From: Tenebrio molitor
Taxonomy: Eukaryota; Arthropoda; Insecta; Coleoptera; Tenebrionidae
NCBI RefSeq assembly: GCF_963966145.1
Contig: NC_091049.1
Coordinates: forward strand, 20,398,001-20,462,000
DNA length: 64,000 bases
Direction: 5' to 3'
Shown here: piece by piece, positions 22,592 through 34,159 of the stretch
Numbering within the stretch: position 1 is the stretch's first letter
Layout of the letters: every line of letters starts with the position of its first letter
Made by a program: the position numbers and the translations under genes
The notes under the pieces: generated by a model
Database searches by the model: none
The model's input: only the letters and a program-made list of their open reading frames with translations
What the model was told of the DNA's origin: nothing

Positions 22592-23671
22592 AAGGTTACT
22601 ATAATTCGCATAGAGCTGAAAATTGGTACGAATGTTGGGAATACATACCATTATAAAAGAAATGTAAAAAGTCCCCATCGATCCCACATCTGCAAAAAAA
22701 GTTATTCAAGGTCAAAGGTCGCAAAAATTGGTTTTTCGCATTTTTCAGCCAAACGGTAAGTTTTATCATAAAAATAGAACAGACAAAAATTGTAGACCAT
22801 GCAATTCTTCTGTTCTTACATTTTTTTCGTAAGCATAACCATTTCTGAGATATAGCGATTCAAAAAGTTGTGTTCTTCATAATATGCACACCTGTGAGGG
22901 TAGTGTGCTTGGCGCGTTTTTTTTAACGTGGTTTTCCCGGTAGGCCTCTTCCACGATCTATTGTGATTTTGTTTCATTAAAAAATATTGTATCAATTGAA
23001 AAATGGTACTATTGGAGATAATAAAAGCGATGTAAATTATGAGTAATAGGGGAAAATTATTCGTCTGATTGATAGTTATCTGATGGTACTTCAAGTGTAC
23101 TGTCTTCTTCGTGTTGTAATTTTTAGACTGTCGATAGAAGTTCGTTAAAATCCGTTACTCATAAGGAAATGTAGAAGTGTATTTGGTTATGAGTGAATGT
23201 AATAGATTGTTGGGAACGAATTAGATTTAACAGAAAAATTGTCGGTTAGGAGACTCGGTTGGTTTCAACGGATTGTTTCTAAGTTTAAACATTCGATTGT
23301 TATTGGATTAGTAATTTTAGCCGTTGGAGCTAGAATGAAATCGGCCTCTGAGTCTTGTTTTTCAAACAATTTAACACAACTTTTTCAGCTTTTGGAATCG
23401 CTATATCTCAGAAATGGTTATTCTTAGGGAAAAAAGTATAAGAACATTTTTTATAGAGAATTGCATGCTCTATCTAATTTTTGTCTGATCTATTTTTATG
23501 ATAAAACTTACCGTTTGGCTGAAAAATGCGAAAAACCCATTTTCCCGACCTTTGACCTTCAATAACTTTTTTTGCAGATGTGGGAGCGTTGGGGACTTTT
23601 TACATTTCTTTTATAATGGTGTTCCCAACATTCATACCAATTTTCAGCTCTATGCGAATTATAGTAACCTT
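22592..23671. repeat. Foldback repeat with about 280-bp arms
   Basis: The left arm, 22592 to about 22875 (AAGGTTACTATAATTCGCAT onward), is the inverted near-copy of about 23390-23671. The central about 510 bp is unrelated and has no gene. It abuts the right long arm of the 8.9-kb element. No target duplication was identified. Confidence 0.7.
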
Positions 23672-24382
23672 ACCCCTATTTTTTAAGCTAAATTGCCCGG
23701 GCTATGTTTATTGCATGTGATTTTTGAATAAAAATTCAAATAAAACAATTGTTTGATAAAAAAAAAGAATATTTTACTAAAAAAATCGAAATTACGCCAA
23801 AACGGCTGGGAATAGGCATACACAATGTTAATAAAAGTAGGCTTAGAATTAAATTTTACATTCATATCTAGTGTCACAAATGGTGGTTGCCATTTAAAAA
23901 AATGAAGTTTTTGAAATTTTTTGATTAGCAATTTTGAAAAATTTCAGTAGGCGTATGAAACATAAAAAAAATTTCACTAACAGCGGAAAAGATCGGCCAG
24001 ATCTTTAGGAATTCAACTAAAAAAAATCAATTATTTATTTCCGACGGTTCAACAGTTATAAATTTGTTAATGAAACCCTGCAACCTCGCTTTTTTGCAAA
24101 AAAGATGACATAGGTCAAAAACGATGACAGATAAGTGTTGATAAAAAGACGTTCTAAACTCAAAATTTAACCTAGAATCGAAATGTCAAGTCAAAATGAG
24201 GCCTTTCCATTAAAAAAAAATAAAGATGGCGTCGATTTCCGGTATTTCCGGAAGTGCCACCATTTTGAAAATATTTCATTTCAACTTGGAGTAGTCGATT
24301 ATAGTTAACTACCAATTTTCATATTAATATGATTTGGGGAAATCAGAAAGTTTCTAATGAACGGGCTACGTGAATCAGCCTG

Positions 24383-25070
24383 TATATAATTGTGATGAAC
24401 CGGATGTACTACGGTACAGAATTGTCCCAAAGTGGTTCCTAGTAAACATTGTCGTCAAGTTGGTCAAGTAACGTCAGCTGAATGAGGAACTCTTGTGACG
24501 GTCTGTTTTGCTGTGAACGCCATAGGGAATGTTTTACCACCATTTTTTATCTTCCCACGCGTAAAATATAATCCAGTATTTGTGGAAAATGGCCCAGCAG
24601 GATCAGATGGTGACTCCTATCCAAGTGGCTGGATGACCGCGAAAAGTTTTGTCAAGTTTATGAAACACTTCATAAAATATTCTCATGCATCAAAAGAAAA
24701 TCCAGTTCTTTTAATTCTTGACAATCATGAGAGTCACGTCAGTGCGGATGTAATTCGACTTGCTAAAGAAAATGGAGTTACCCTGCTTACTCTCCCACCC
24801 CATTGCAGCAATAAGCTTCAGCCACTGGNNNNNNNNNNNNNNNNNNNNNNNNNNNNNNNNNNNNNNNNNNNNNNNNNNNNNNNNNNNNNNNNNNNNNNNN
24901 NNNNNNNNNNNNNNNNNNNNNNNNNNNNNNNNNNNNNNNNNNNNNNNNNNNNNNNNNNNNNNNNNNNNNNNNNNNNNNNNNNNNNNNNNNNNNNNNNNNN
25001 NNNNNNNNNNNNNNNNNNNNNNNNNNNNGTGGCTTACGAGATAGCCCTCACGAAATCGAAGGTACTTTAA
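24383..25070 (+). pseudogene. pogo-type transposase, copy 2, 3' part (with assembly gap)
   Basis: Continues the gene cut at 15495. The first catalytic Asp (NCDE) lies at the joint. After small frame changes, frame 24495 encodes the DDE core (VLPPFFIFPRVKYNP, then LILDNHESHVS with the second Asp, then LPPHCSNKLQPL). The last segment is lost in 200 Ns (24829-25028). Past the gap only 13 codons remain before a stop, and I cannot verify that they belong to the gene. The sequence 25071-25424 shows no gene. Confidence 0.8.
24829..25028. other. Assembly gap of 200 N
   Basis: An exact run of 200 undetermined bases inside the pogo DDE region. The round length suggests a nominal gap size, so the true distance is unknown. 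Confidence 1.
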
Positions 25071-25424
25071 AACTGTAGAACAATAACGTGGCTTCGATTG
25101 AAGAATTTACAGGTAGTTACAAGGCGGGGATACCTTCAAGCACTCAAATTGAAAGTTAACAGTACTGTTAAGTACTGAAGTACAAAGTTAGAGCAGTCGC
25201 ACATAGATAACCTGAGGTAAACCTTCTGTGTAGTAGAAAATGACAAAGTAATTTCGAGTTTTGAAATTTACCACCCAAAAAATCCAATCATGTTCAAGAC
25301 GCTAATCATAATGACAATAAAGTATGGATTACATTTCCTTTTTTTTGAAATGACAGAAACTGACGGCCAAAATTTTTTGGCCGCCTTAGTACCTAAATAT
25401 CGTCAGTACAAATAATATGTAAAT

Positions 25425-25959
25425 AAATTCCCAACGCTAATAGCAAAAAAAGTGAAATTGTAGAATTTCTTTATAAAGACATTTTTGAACAAAGTTATTA
25501 AAAAATGATTCATGAGTTCTTCTTGTTCAACACTGAATACTGGTGGCTTCTCCATTTTGGGACCTTGGGGGTTGTCTTTTTTAAGCTGCTTTGGAAGCGA
25601 AGACCTCGGTATTCCGAAAGCCGCGGCAATTTTTTTAAAACAAGCGTGATTGGTCCGTACTAACCAATTTCGTAAATTTGATTGGTCGAAAGAATGCGAG
25701 TTGAATTATTATTGCAATATCTTTGTTTAAATTATTTTTATACTTTTGTTTACACCTAAAATGACCAAAACTTACACGTTGGCTTTTTATTATATAAAAC
25801 ACCACCTGTTGTCACCACAACGACCATCTTTGCTATACAACTTATTCTTCCTTCTAGAAGTTGGCGGCACCCTATTTTGAAGGAAATAAAAACGCGGTTT
25901 TTAAAATATAGGCTTGGCCTGATTGCCCCGAGTAGTCCCCATACCCCCGGTTTCCCCCC
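25425..25959 (-). pseudogene. pogo-type element, 5' fragment on the - strand
   Basis: Read on the - strand it starts after TA with GGGGGGAAACCGGGGGTATG, the G-rich type of pogo end. About 320 bp downstream a short open frame (about 25640-25500) encodes FKKIAAAFGIPRSSLPKQLK, a psq-type helix-turn-helix, followed by PVFSVEQEELM. The rest of the transposase is absent. It lies just beyond the + strand pogo copy and is a separate insertion. Confidence 0.6.
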
Positions 25960-26441
25960 TATTTAATATGTGAATGTTACATTATTCTCTGGAAAATTTT
26001 CGAGCAAAATTTTGTCTATATTGACGGAAATGTTCATTCGGTTCAACCCGAAAACTTGAGCGCCTCTGGTGTTTGAAGGAAGAAATTATGTGATTTAGCG
26101 GTAAATTCAAACGGACACTAGCGACAACTTTTGCAAGATGTATTATAAAAATCGACAGATTCGGTATTGCGCACAGAAACATTTTTTTATTCGTTGACAC
26201 AGGATACAACTGCAGTAATGCAACTCCTACAGTAACGACCAAAAAATGCATCGGGGCGTAATTACCAAACCTTGCTCATGTAAAATAGAATTACATTAGA
26301 AACAGCGTATAAGCACTAATAGTACATAAACAAAACATATGAAAAGAGTAAACTGTGTATATCCAACAATACAAAATAAAAAAAGGTACAACAATAATAA
26401 TTATTAACACTACCTACAACTTGTTAAGAAAACATTCCGTA

Positions 26442-27160
26442 TCACTTTTTAAATTTACTTCGGCGCCTCAATATGTCTAGCGCACGCCGTTTTACTAGAT
26501 CTTTACTACCATGTGTTCTAGAATCCTTCCCCACTATAATTTCATTGACCTCCTGGCAATATGCACGTGTTAATGTCCTTATGGATAGTTTGACTACATA
26601 ATCAACAAGGTGTGAGTTGTGGGCTGGGCATCCAAGAAAGTCGAAATTTACCATGTTATGAATCACCTCGACCATTAATTGCACAAGTCTATCCTTATGG
26701 GGAACAGTTTTAAAACTTGCCGTATTCCCACAGTAATACTTCTGATGGAGAGGGCAAATTCTACAGTGGGATAGCACAAACGCTTCGTCCATGCACCCCC
26801 ATATTCGCGAGCTGTAATTAATGCATTGTCAGGATTTCCATCCACCTCGGAAAACAATGACTGCTTGCAAGCATCACACATCACCACTTTTTTCTTAATT
26901 TTTTTCAGTAAAAAACCAGCCACATTATTATTGGCTATTTGTGCCAACTTAGTACTTATGTCTGAACCTGCTGAAGTCAAAATTGCAAAGCTAACAGGCA
27001 ATGGATTTGGTGGTAATGGATGTGCCAGTGATTCGAGTAAGTCCAATGTAACTGCAGCACTTTTTAAAAACATTTTCAAACCTCCAAACAAATACTCGTC
27101 GTCCTCCTTTTCACAATTGAAACTACTATTATAAATGTTTAGTGTCCAATTGACACTCAT
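26442..27160 (-). pseudogene. P-element/THAP9-like transposase, C-terminal fragment
   Basis: Two overlapping frames (27160-26675 and 26792-26442) make up one C-terminal region with a shift near 26790. Features are CDACKQSLFS, then AREYGGAWTKRLCYP, then CPAHNSHL and a basic end (KRRALDILRRRSKFKK) before the stop. Paired Cys and His at the C-terminus and the AREY/LCYP pattern fit THAP9-like P-type transposases; the assignment is from memory. The catalytic core is not present. Confidence 0.5.
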
Positions 27161-28120
27161 CGCTTTATATGCCCCAATAAAAGCGTTCGCGTTGGGGCTT
27201 CAATTTTGGGCATTGTGGCTTTTCAGTGGATAAATGCGCACATGGTTTTTTATCTACAGGACATAATAAACATATAACAAAATATATCTATGATAACAAA
27301 ACTCTACTGGCTCCATCTATTGTTTGAAGGAGTAAAATACTCGAGTCGCAAACCCTGGTTTAGTCTGGGTGCATTTAACTCAAACGTCTATAAGAGTAAG
27401 AGGTCTGTGGTCCAGCCCGTGAGTGGGCGTTGCTTCCCCACCCCGCTGAGGCCCATCGGTTTGCTTTTGTTGTTTATTTAAAATAATAAGGTTTATAATT
27501 AGCCACACATTGTGATAAGAATTCGTCATTAATATTATTTCAATGAGGATTTAAATTATTTTCTACCATCTGTTTTATTAAAAACGGGTGAAACACCATG
27601 GTCGACACGTGCTGAGTGTGCACTTGGTACGAAAAATGATTAGAAACGTATCTTAATTATAAAGCGAAAGTCAAACAACTAAATTTTATAGAAAAAATCT
27701 TACTTGTTTTCTCGACTTGTCCTATTTTTTTTTTTTGTCCACGACTTACAATTTTGAGAGACGAAGTAAACCAGCTTAAAAATGTTAAGAACAGGGGAAA
27801 AATTAGCTGAAGATTGCAGGATTCCAATTACCTAAAAGTTACCAAACAAAACGGTCATTGATGAACTCAAAACTATTTCAATCGAAGATGATGAAACTGA
27901 CACAATAGTAAGTTAAAATAGGTAGTATTTGTCATTACATTTAGACAAAGAGCATCATGACACGTAATATGGCGGTGAGGGGCCAATTTTTAAGCTGGAT
28001 ACGCAGTCTATCTATCTCCAGATCTGTGCTTTAAAAGGCAATAATAACTTCATTAATACATTAAAAAAAATAAAATAAACGTTTATTCGAGTTTAAAAAA
28101 GGCCATGCGGTTGGAACTAC
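27161..28120. other. Spacer without recognised gene
   Basis: AT-rich, with a slightly GC-richer patch at 27400-27470. Nothing I can assign in either strand. Confidence 0.5.
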
Positions 28121-28123
28121 TAA

Positions 28124-28518
28124 GGCCGGTATTTATAGTCGGCAACTTAAGTCCAGCTTGAGTAAGTTGTACTCGAGTCCTGAGCTTTTTGCTCAAGTCT
28201 AGATCCGTATTGTAATTATTACTTCGGCTAAACTCGTAAAAGTTAGACTTGAGTCTTACTTCAGTTTTGTCGTGTCGCCTTGGTTATACCATACACCTTG
28301 TGACAGCTTGTTGTGAATTCTCTTGCAAAATGGAAACCGCGTACGGGTTAAAGGAGAAAATTCTTGTGGCTTCTCTCATACGCGATATGGGAAAGGCAAT
28401 AAAAAATAAAAAAACAAATGCAGTTTCGGTGAAACGAAAAAATAGTGCTTGGGAAAGGATTACCACCCAGTACAATATCCAACCAGAGAGTACCACGGTA
28501 CGCACGACACACAAATAA
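28124..28518 (+). pseudogene. Harbinger 5' end with truncated Myb/SANT gene
   Basis: A TAA target (28121-28123) is followed by GGCCGGTATTTATAGTC, a typical Harbinger-type terminus. An ATG at 28330 opens METAYGLKEKILVASLIR, the first helices of a Myb/SANT-like domain (DMGKAIKNKKT, then WERITTQYNI). The gene is cut at about 28505 by the inverted-repeat element that starts at 28522. This is one of only two coding remnants on the + strand between 25.4 and 54.6 kb. Confidence 0.6.
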
Positions 28519-28594
28519 CGCCTAAACGCTGTGCAAAAATCAAAAAAACCATTGTAGTGCAAATAACACACATATCTCATGACATTTCCTATTA

Positions 28595-29945
28595 CAGCTG
28601 GTTGCAAAAAAATCGGGAAATGTCAAATCAAAATGACGTTTTTTCCATTTTTTTGATAGTGTGAAAATGGTTTCTTAAAAATAGGTTAGGATCATTTGAA
28701 GTTACGTCAGTTTATAAATAAATAGGTTAGATTTCATTTTGGTAACAGATTCAGAAGAAAACTTTAAAGAACTTAAATTCACCAAGCAGACCTTGAAGGA
28801 ATAAAAGCAGAATAACAACAATAGAAATAACAAAGAACAGTAGCTAGTACCAACGAAGGTACAATAAATACAATTATTTTTATTCATTTAAAGAACACAA
28901 CAACTTAATACTTAATTGCAGCCCCGTTCTTCTCTATCACGGAATTTAATCGTCTAGGCATGGACGAAATTAAGTGCTGACAAAATGCTGGCGTCAAATT
29001 GTGCCATTCTACATTTATGGCATTTATAAGGTCCTGCCTGTTTTGGGGACGAATATTTCTTCGCCGCATACTATTCATCATAATGCCCCATATATTTTCC
29101 ATTGGGTTGATATCTGGGCTTCTAGAAGGCCACGGCAAGACATTAATATCGTTATCTCTGAACCAGTTTTGTGCTATTGCTGACGTATGTATTGGACAAT
29201 TGTCCTGTTGAAATGTAAAATTGTCCGGAAAGGCTTGGGCAACAAATGGTAGCATAACTTGTTCAAGAATGTTGACATAAACGTTTGCATTCAGTCTTTG
29301 CTCCACAACACACAACACTCCTGGACCTCGGACACTGATACAACCCCAAACATTAACAGAAAAACAGTTAGGATTGACCTGCTGCGTATAGCTTTCTTCG
29401 AAACGTGTATTTCTTGGTCTATATACTTGTACTCTGCTGTCTTTATGTGATTTAAACGTTTTTTCATCAGAGAATACTACTGCATTCCAGAAATTTTCTT
29501 CTTGTAGGAACTCAAGAGCAAATCCTACTCTTTGCTCTTTATGAAGATTCGTCAGAAATGGCTTCTTAACTGCCCAATAGTTGCCTTTCTCTTAAAAAGT
29601 TTAATAATTCCTCATCTTGCTGTTCATTTGACGCTTTAAGGCGACCTGAACCTGCTTTTCGTCTTACACTTCTCTCAATTTAATTCTATAAATACTGCTT
29701 TTTCCCACACCAAATTCTGCCGCTAAATTGGTAATTGGTCTACCGTTTTCTAGGTGAGAAACTACCCTAGCTTTATCTATGTCGCTTAAGTGAGGCATTT
29801 TAAAAGTCAATCTGAATTTTATGACAATGATGTAAAAATAATTTTATGACATTTTTGATAGGTGTTGTCAACTCAATTAATTGTCAAGTTGAACCAAATT
29901 TACATTTGGAAAATTTTCATTTCCCGATTTTTTTGAAACCAGCTG
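28595..29945 (-). mobile_element. Tc3-like transposon
   Basis: TA duplications (28593-28594, 29946-29947) flank inverted ends CAGCTGGTTGCAAAAAAATC and its complement. 1351 bp, one transposase gene on the - strand. Confidence 0.85.
28905..29798 (-). pseudogene. Tc1/Tc3-family DD34E transposase, frameshifted
   Basis: Start MPHLSDIDKARVV at 29798. The first helix-turn-helix (NLAAEFGVGKSSIYRI) is intact, but the second DNA-binding part has at least two frame changes (about 29660-29560). From about 29550 the catalytic domain is open: VVFSDEKTF (first Asp), FQQDNCPIHTS (second Asp) and SPDINPMENIWG (Glu, 34 residues on), to a stop at 28905. The catalytic part looks whole, but the protein cannot be made in one piece. 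Confidence 0.8.
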
Positions 29946-30334
29946 TACTTATCACAGTGACAGATAAGTCATTTGCACCACAATGGTTTTTTTTTTAATT
30001 TTTGAACAGCGTTTAGTCAATAATGAATTGTTGCGTTGATTTAACCCCACACTGTGTAGTTAAAAATGCGAATATTACTTGTAAAAAGTTTCGTGTGTTT
30101 TTGTTGTGTGGCCCATTAACTTTCCCAATTGATCGATTTCATTACTTTTTAAGCTGAGTACCTGGGTAACTGTGGCGATGTGTTTCCTTAAGCGACAGGA
30201 AGTAAGGAGCTACTTTCGCATGCAGCTGCTGAAAAAATTATTAAGACCCATAAAGATTTGAATTTGTCGACGCATATGGACAAGTACAATATGTATATGA
30301 TCAAAAAGATTTACATCGGTTTCTTCGTCATCTG

Positions 30335-31435
30335 TTAACGGAACATAAGACTCATCATCACTTCCATCACTGGCGTAAATAGAGGGCTCGAGTTGGTGTA
30401 CGGCTCACAATAAATTAAGCAATATGTGTCATCACCACTTGATTCGTTCGTGTCTTCGTGCTTTGTTTTTCTCTTCTTCGACTTTCCTGTTTGCTTTTTT
30501 TTCGTTCCAGTATCAATATTTCGTTTTGTTCCTTTAGATTTCAGCAGCTGTTTCATTTTTTTTGCATTCCTTCTTTGCTGGTCTTCTTCGAGCTCATTTT
30601 TATTCGGAGTGTCAGTTAGTATTGTCGATTTCCGTTTCTTGCTGCCCTTTCTGTTGTTCATACGTTTCGCGGCCTTAGGAAATGGTCTTAGATCCGATGG
30701 ACTAAAATGAGTCTTCAAATTGCTCGCCAAGCCTGACACTGAAGGCTTCGACACATCTTCAAATGACACGAACGAATGGGGCGGCGTTTGATGTCCATCT
30801 ACAATAGACTCATCATTATCTCGCTTTCTGTCAGTGTTTCTTTCTTCGTCATCGTTTCTGCCTTGGTCCATTCTTGGTTACTGTGCCCTTTTTCGTCACC
30901 ATTCCTTTCTTCTTCGTTGCCGTTCCATTTTTGGTCACTGTTCTTTTCTTCGTTATCAGCATTTATCAGATATGGTCGGTCAGTCACGGCACTCGTCAGA
31001 AAGGGCCAAATGCCAGAAACTCTAAATCCTGACTGAATATTCTTGGGAGTAGTGACTAAGGGCAGAGCATCTCTTACCACTCCTGGAATATCATAGATAC
31101 TCATTGTTTTTCCTGGATTGCTACGCATCCAAGCATCGAACATGCTGTTCACGTATTTCTTGAGGGGACCATAAACCGATCGATCGAGAGGTTGGAGTTT
31201 ATGTGAACAATGTGGGGGCAGTGATAGAATTATAATTCCAGATTCCCTGCAGAGCTCGATACCGTCAAGCGAAAGGTGTGAATCATGATTATCGAGAATC
31301 AACAATACTAGTCGCTCTTTAGTGCACCTTGTATGTTTGAGGAAGTGTTTCAAAAAAATCACAAAAGCTTCCTGTACCATCTAACCAGATTTATTTGCTG
31401 TTCCAATTGTTACCACCGGCCCTCTGGAGAGGTCG
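30335..31435 (-). pseudogene. pogo-type transposase, C-terminal half
   Basis: Begins in TIGTANKSG, is broken by TAG at 31383-31381, and continues in the same frame with LLILDNHDSHLS (second Asp), LPPHCSHKLQPLDRSVYGP and GFRVSGIWPF. After a frame change near 30850 a Lys/Glu-rich tail begins with SPSDLRPFPKAAKR, the usual pogo C-terminal pattern. The 5' half is missing and Tigger sequence is joined directly upstream, in frame. Confidence 0.75.
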
Positions 31436-32430
31436 AACTTCGAGTCCATCTTCTTTAAATTTAACTTCATGATGGCATCTCCTACTTCTTCACTAACAAT
31501 ATGAGACAGTAAACTTTTTCTGTAATACAGTTTTGTGAGTCTTAAAGCATTTTGATCCATTGGTTGAATTAATGGAGTGAGGTTAGGAGGCATGTACATG
31601 ACAAAAATCATTCCATCACTGGTTCTAAGTTCTTCAGCCGGCGGATGCGCTCGACAATTGTCCAATAGAAGAATTGCTTTTTTTGGAAGATTTAGATTTT
31701 TCAAGAATATTTTAACCTAAAAGCTTCGCTCTATACCTAAAGCATTTTTTGCGTTTCTGCTTACCTCGGGGACAAATTGTTGAAAAAAACAATTTTCAAA
31801 AATTTCTGCCGTCATCCATGCCTTTTTGGAATGTGTGTAGACAATACGGTTATTAAAATTTTTAAAGCACCTCAGATTCTTGGCTTTTCCTATCACTAGC
31901 GGTTTTAATTTATGTAGACCTGATGCATTTGAACAACCTAAAAACCTAATTCTCTGTTTTGTCATCTTCAATCCTGATGCCGTTTTTTCAGCCAATGCAA
32001 CGTATGTTTTGCCAGGCAAAAGTTTCCAGTAGTGTCCGGTTTCTTCCGCATTGTAAATTTGGTGGTCAACTAAATTGAATTCTTCAATTGTTTGTTTTAA
32101 TTTTTGTTTAAACGGTTCTATAAGTTCCGGTTGACAGGATAATTTTTCTCCATAATTTTTAACAGCCTTATGCCAAACTTAATTTTAAAACGTTGTAGGC
32201 AGCCTTGACTTGCTCCAAATTTACCATCATTTTGATGCATGGTATTGTACAGAGTAACTGGTTTTTCTTTCAATATAGCACCTGTTATTGGCACATGTCT
32301 TTCTCTTTTTACTAGGCGCTAATGTGTGACTAACCACATTGACAATTTTTTCTTTCTTTTTTTTAATGCCACAAATTGTAGACTTTATTGTTTTATATAA
32401 TGCAACAATTAGATGTTTTTCTTTCACTGG
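31436..32430 (-). pseudogene. Tigger/jerky-type DDE transposase, broken
   Basis: Decayed DNA-binding part (LYNTMHQNDGKFGASQG, then a LQRFKIKFGI segment) at 32270-32170. The DDE part includes IYNAEETGHYWKLL near 32060, where the catalytic Asp position reads Glu. Then LGCSNASGLHKLKPLVIG, AWMTAEIFENCFF, LLLDNCRAHPPAEE (second Asp) and PNLTPLIQPMDQNAL follow. The breaks are frame changes near 32190 and 31715. It ends at about 31440, where it runs in frame into the pogo fragment. Confidence 0.75.
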
Positions 32431-32467
32431 CCGGGCATCTTGTACATGCTTTCCTTACTTCTAATTT

Positions 32468-33680
32468 CTAACCTTCACCAATATTATTTTCTTCTTTTAT
32501 TTGCAGCACTCTAATAATACACATCCTGACTTCACGTGTAATGCGAAGGTTCTGTAATCTGAGTTCCGTTTCAAGTTTAACCAATTGCATTGATAATTGT
32601 TTCATGAAATTATATCTCGTCAGCTTCGAATTATCTCTGTATGATTGGCGAATGTTCACCATTCTAAAAAAAAAGTCATAGGCCATCGTCTTGTCCTTCG
32701 ACTTGATGAATAAATGCTACTTTTTTCATCAAAACTATTCACATCTCCTTTTGTGTTATTATAATATGATATTATTTCTGGTTTACCATCGTCAGTGCCC
32801 TCTTGGTGGTTCACAGAAGAAACGAGTATCACAGCTTTGTTTTTCTTTGTCACATGGGATAGCATTGCTATATTATTGGTGTATCCATATAAGGATGAGC
32901 CAACAGCCCTTGTTCGGTTTGGCAGGAACTCTGGAGGAATCTCCTTCTTGTTTTTCTTCAGAGTTCCTACGTAAGTAAGTTTTACTTCCTTCGGGACATC
33001 TACCAGCTCTATGGAAGAAAACCAATTATCGTTCCTGTTTGTGCTGAAAATTGGTTTCGCAAGTCTAAGTACAGCTTGGGTTGGTTTAGAGTACTTTTTC
33101 AGATCGTCGGGTAAATTATATCCATCGGAATCTTTGCCGCTATAAATATAGGCATTTAGTAAGGTATCCACTTCTTGCATCCTTTAGACTTTAGAGCCAT
33201 TATTTTTAATCCATATTTGCAAGGTTTTTGTGGCATATACATTTTGAATTTTGAGCGGCCTCTAAATGAAACCAACATCTCGTCTACACATGCACAAAAA
33301 CCTATTGTGTAAACATTCTGACAATTACGAATAAATGCATTAAAAATTTCTGAAATACGGGTAAGAATATCCTGATTTCTGCGTTCAATTCTGGTTTCAG
33401 GATCGTCAATTCTTAGAGTTGAAAGAATGATTGCAAATCGGTTGGCATTCGTAACGCATCTGAATATGTCACGACCTGACCCATCAGTAGAGAATATGGA
33501 CCGTAAATCTTCATGATTAGATTTGAAGATTGATGTGAACAATAGCAAGCCTATGAAAGACCTAAGCTCTATGATATCCAAATCAAAAACCGGTGAGGCC
33601 CGATCCTGTTCAATCTGAAGCCTTAGCTGCTGCCTCGCCTCCTTTGCTTTATTTTTCACTTTGACTTGCTTCTTGAGCAC
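32468..33680 (-). pseudogene. piggyBac transposase, frameshifted
   Basis: Frame 33680-33156 covers the N-terminal part of the DDE_Tnp_1_7 domain (FDLDIIELRSFIGLLLF, then CVDEMLVSFRGRSKFKMYMP with the first Asp, and PCKYGLKIMA). Shifts near 33180 and 32675 move the rest to frames 33180-32656 and 32686-32468. It continues with WFSSIELV and ends after a region rich in Arg and Leu. The second and third Asp motifs are poorly preserved. No TTAA-flanked ends were found. Confidence 0.75.
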
Positions 33681-33919
33681 CCTTTTTGTCCTTTTAGTAA
33701 GTTGATTACGTTACGAGAGAATTGTTTTTCGATCGATAATTTGTAAGATGAATGTGAAAAGGGTGTCGGAAAACGTTGTATTGGCTTACTTACTGGAATC
33801 CAAAAATAAATAAAAATTAACAAGTCGAAAATATTGATAGGTAGTTCAGGGTTATTATAAATATTTATTACATCGTAGTTGGCTGTGAAATTTGCCACCC
33901 ACAACACATAACGTAAGTA

Positions 33920-34155
33920 ACGGGTGACTATTAAAATTTTCACTTGGAGTTGGCTTTGAACGAGTTTTTATTTTTTCTGTTACTTTAGACACACGCAAGA
34001 ACGAACAACAAATGTCAGTCAGTACAATTGAAACATAACCAAATTAAGAGAAAAAACATTTATTGAAATGTCAAACTTGTCAGTGTCTAAGGTGCAACGG
34101 AAAACAAAGAATGATCCATAGCCAACCCTAAGTGAAAATTTTAATAGTCACCCGT
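33920..34155. repeat. 236-bp mariner-type MITE
   Basis: TA duplications (33918-33919, 34156-34157) flank inverted ends ACGGGTGACTATTAAAATTT and its complement, matched over about 38 bp with few mismatches. No coding capacity. Confidence 0.85.
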
Positions 34156-34159
34156 TATA

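Larger units (their letters stand above)
15496..24382. mobile_element. 8.9-kb TA-flanked element with about 680-bp terminal inverted repeats
   Basis: The ends CAGGCTGATTCACGTAGCCC and the complement ending at 24382 are flanked by TA (15494-15495, 24383-24384). The inverted arms run 15496 to about 16170 and about 23704 to 24382, with many scattered mismatches. Removing the element and one TA restores the pogo reading frame across the joint exactly (QNIYNCDE), proving the boundaries. TA targets suggest the Tc1/mariner group, but no own transposase is seen. The interior is filled with other elements, so it may have begun as a foldback MITE. Confidence 0.8.
28522..30016. repeat. MITE-like inverted repeat split by a Tc3-like element
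   Basis: The ends CTAAACGCTG at 28522 and the complement at 30016 continue inward as matched arms (AAAAAAACCATTGT and GTGCAAAT) of about 60 bp. The Tc3-like element occupies the middle. Without it, the host repeat would be about 145 bp. Confidence 0.7.

Noticed and set aside
25920..25960. G/C-rich end taken as the right terminus of the + strand pogo copy
   Set aside because: Read on the - strand it heads a separate pogo fragment with its own psq helix at about 25.6 kb.
30426..31036. Hydrophobic Ser/Phe-rich frames on the + strand (94 and 86 codons)
   Set aside because: Antisense of the Lys/Glu-rich pogo C-terminal tail.
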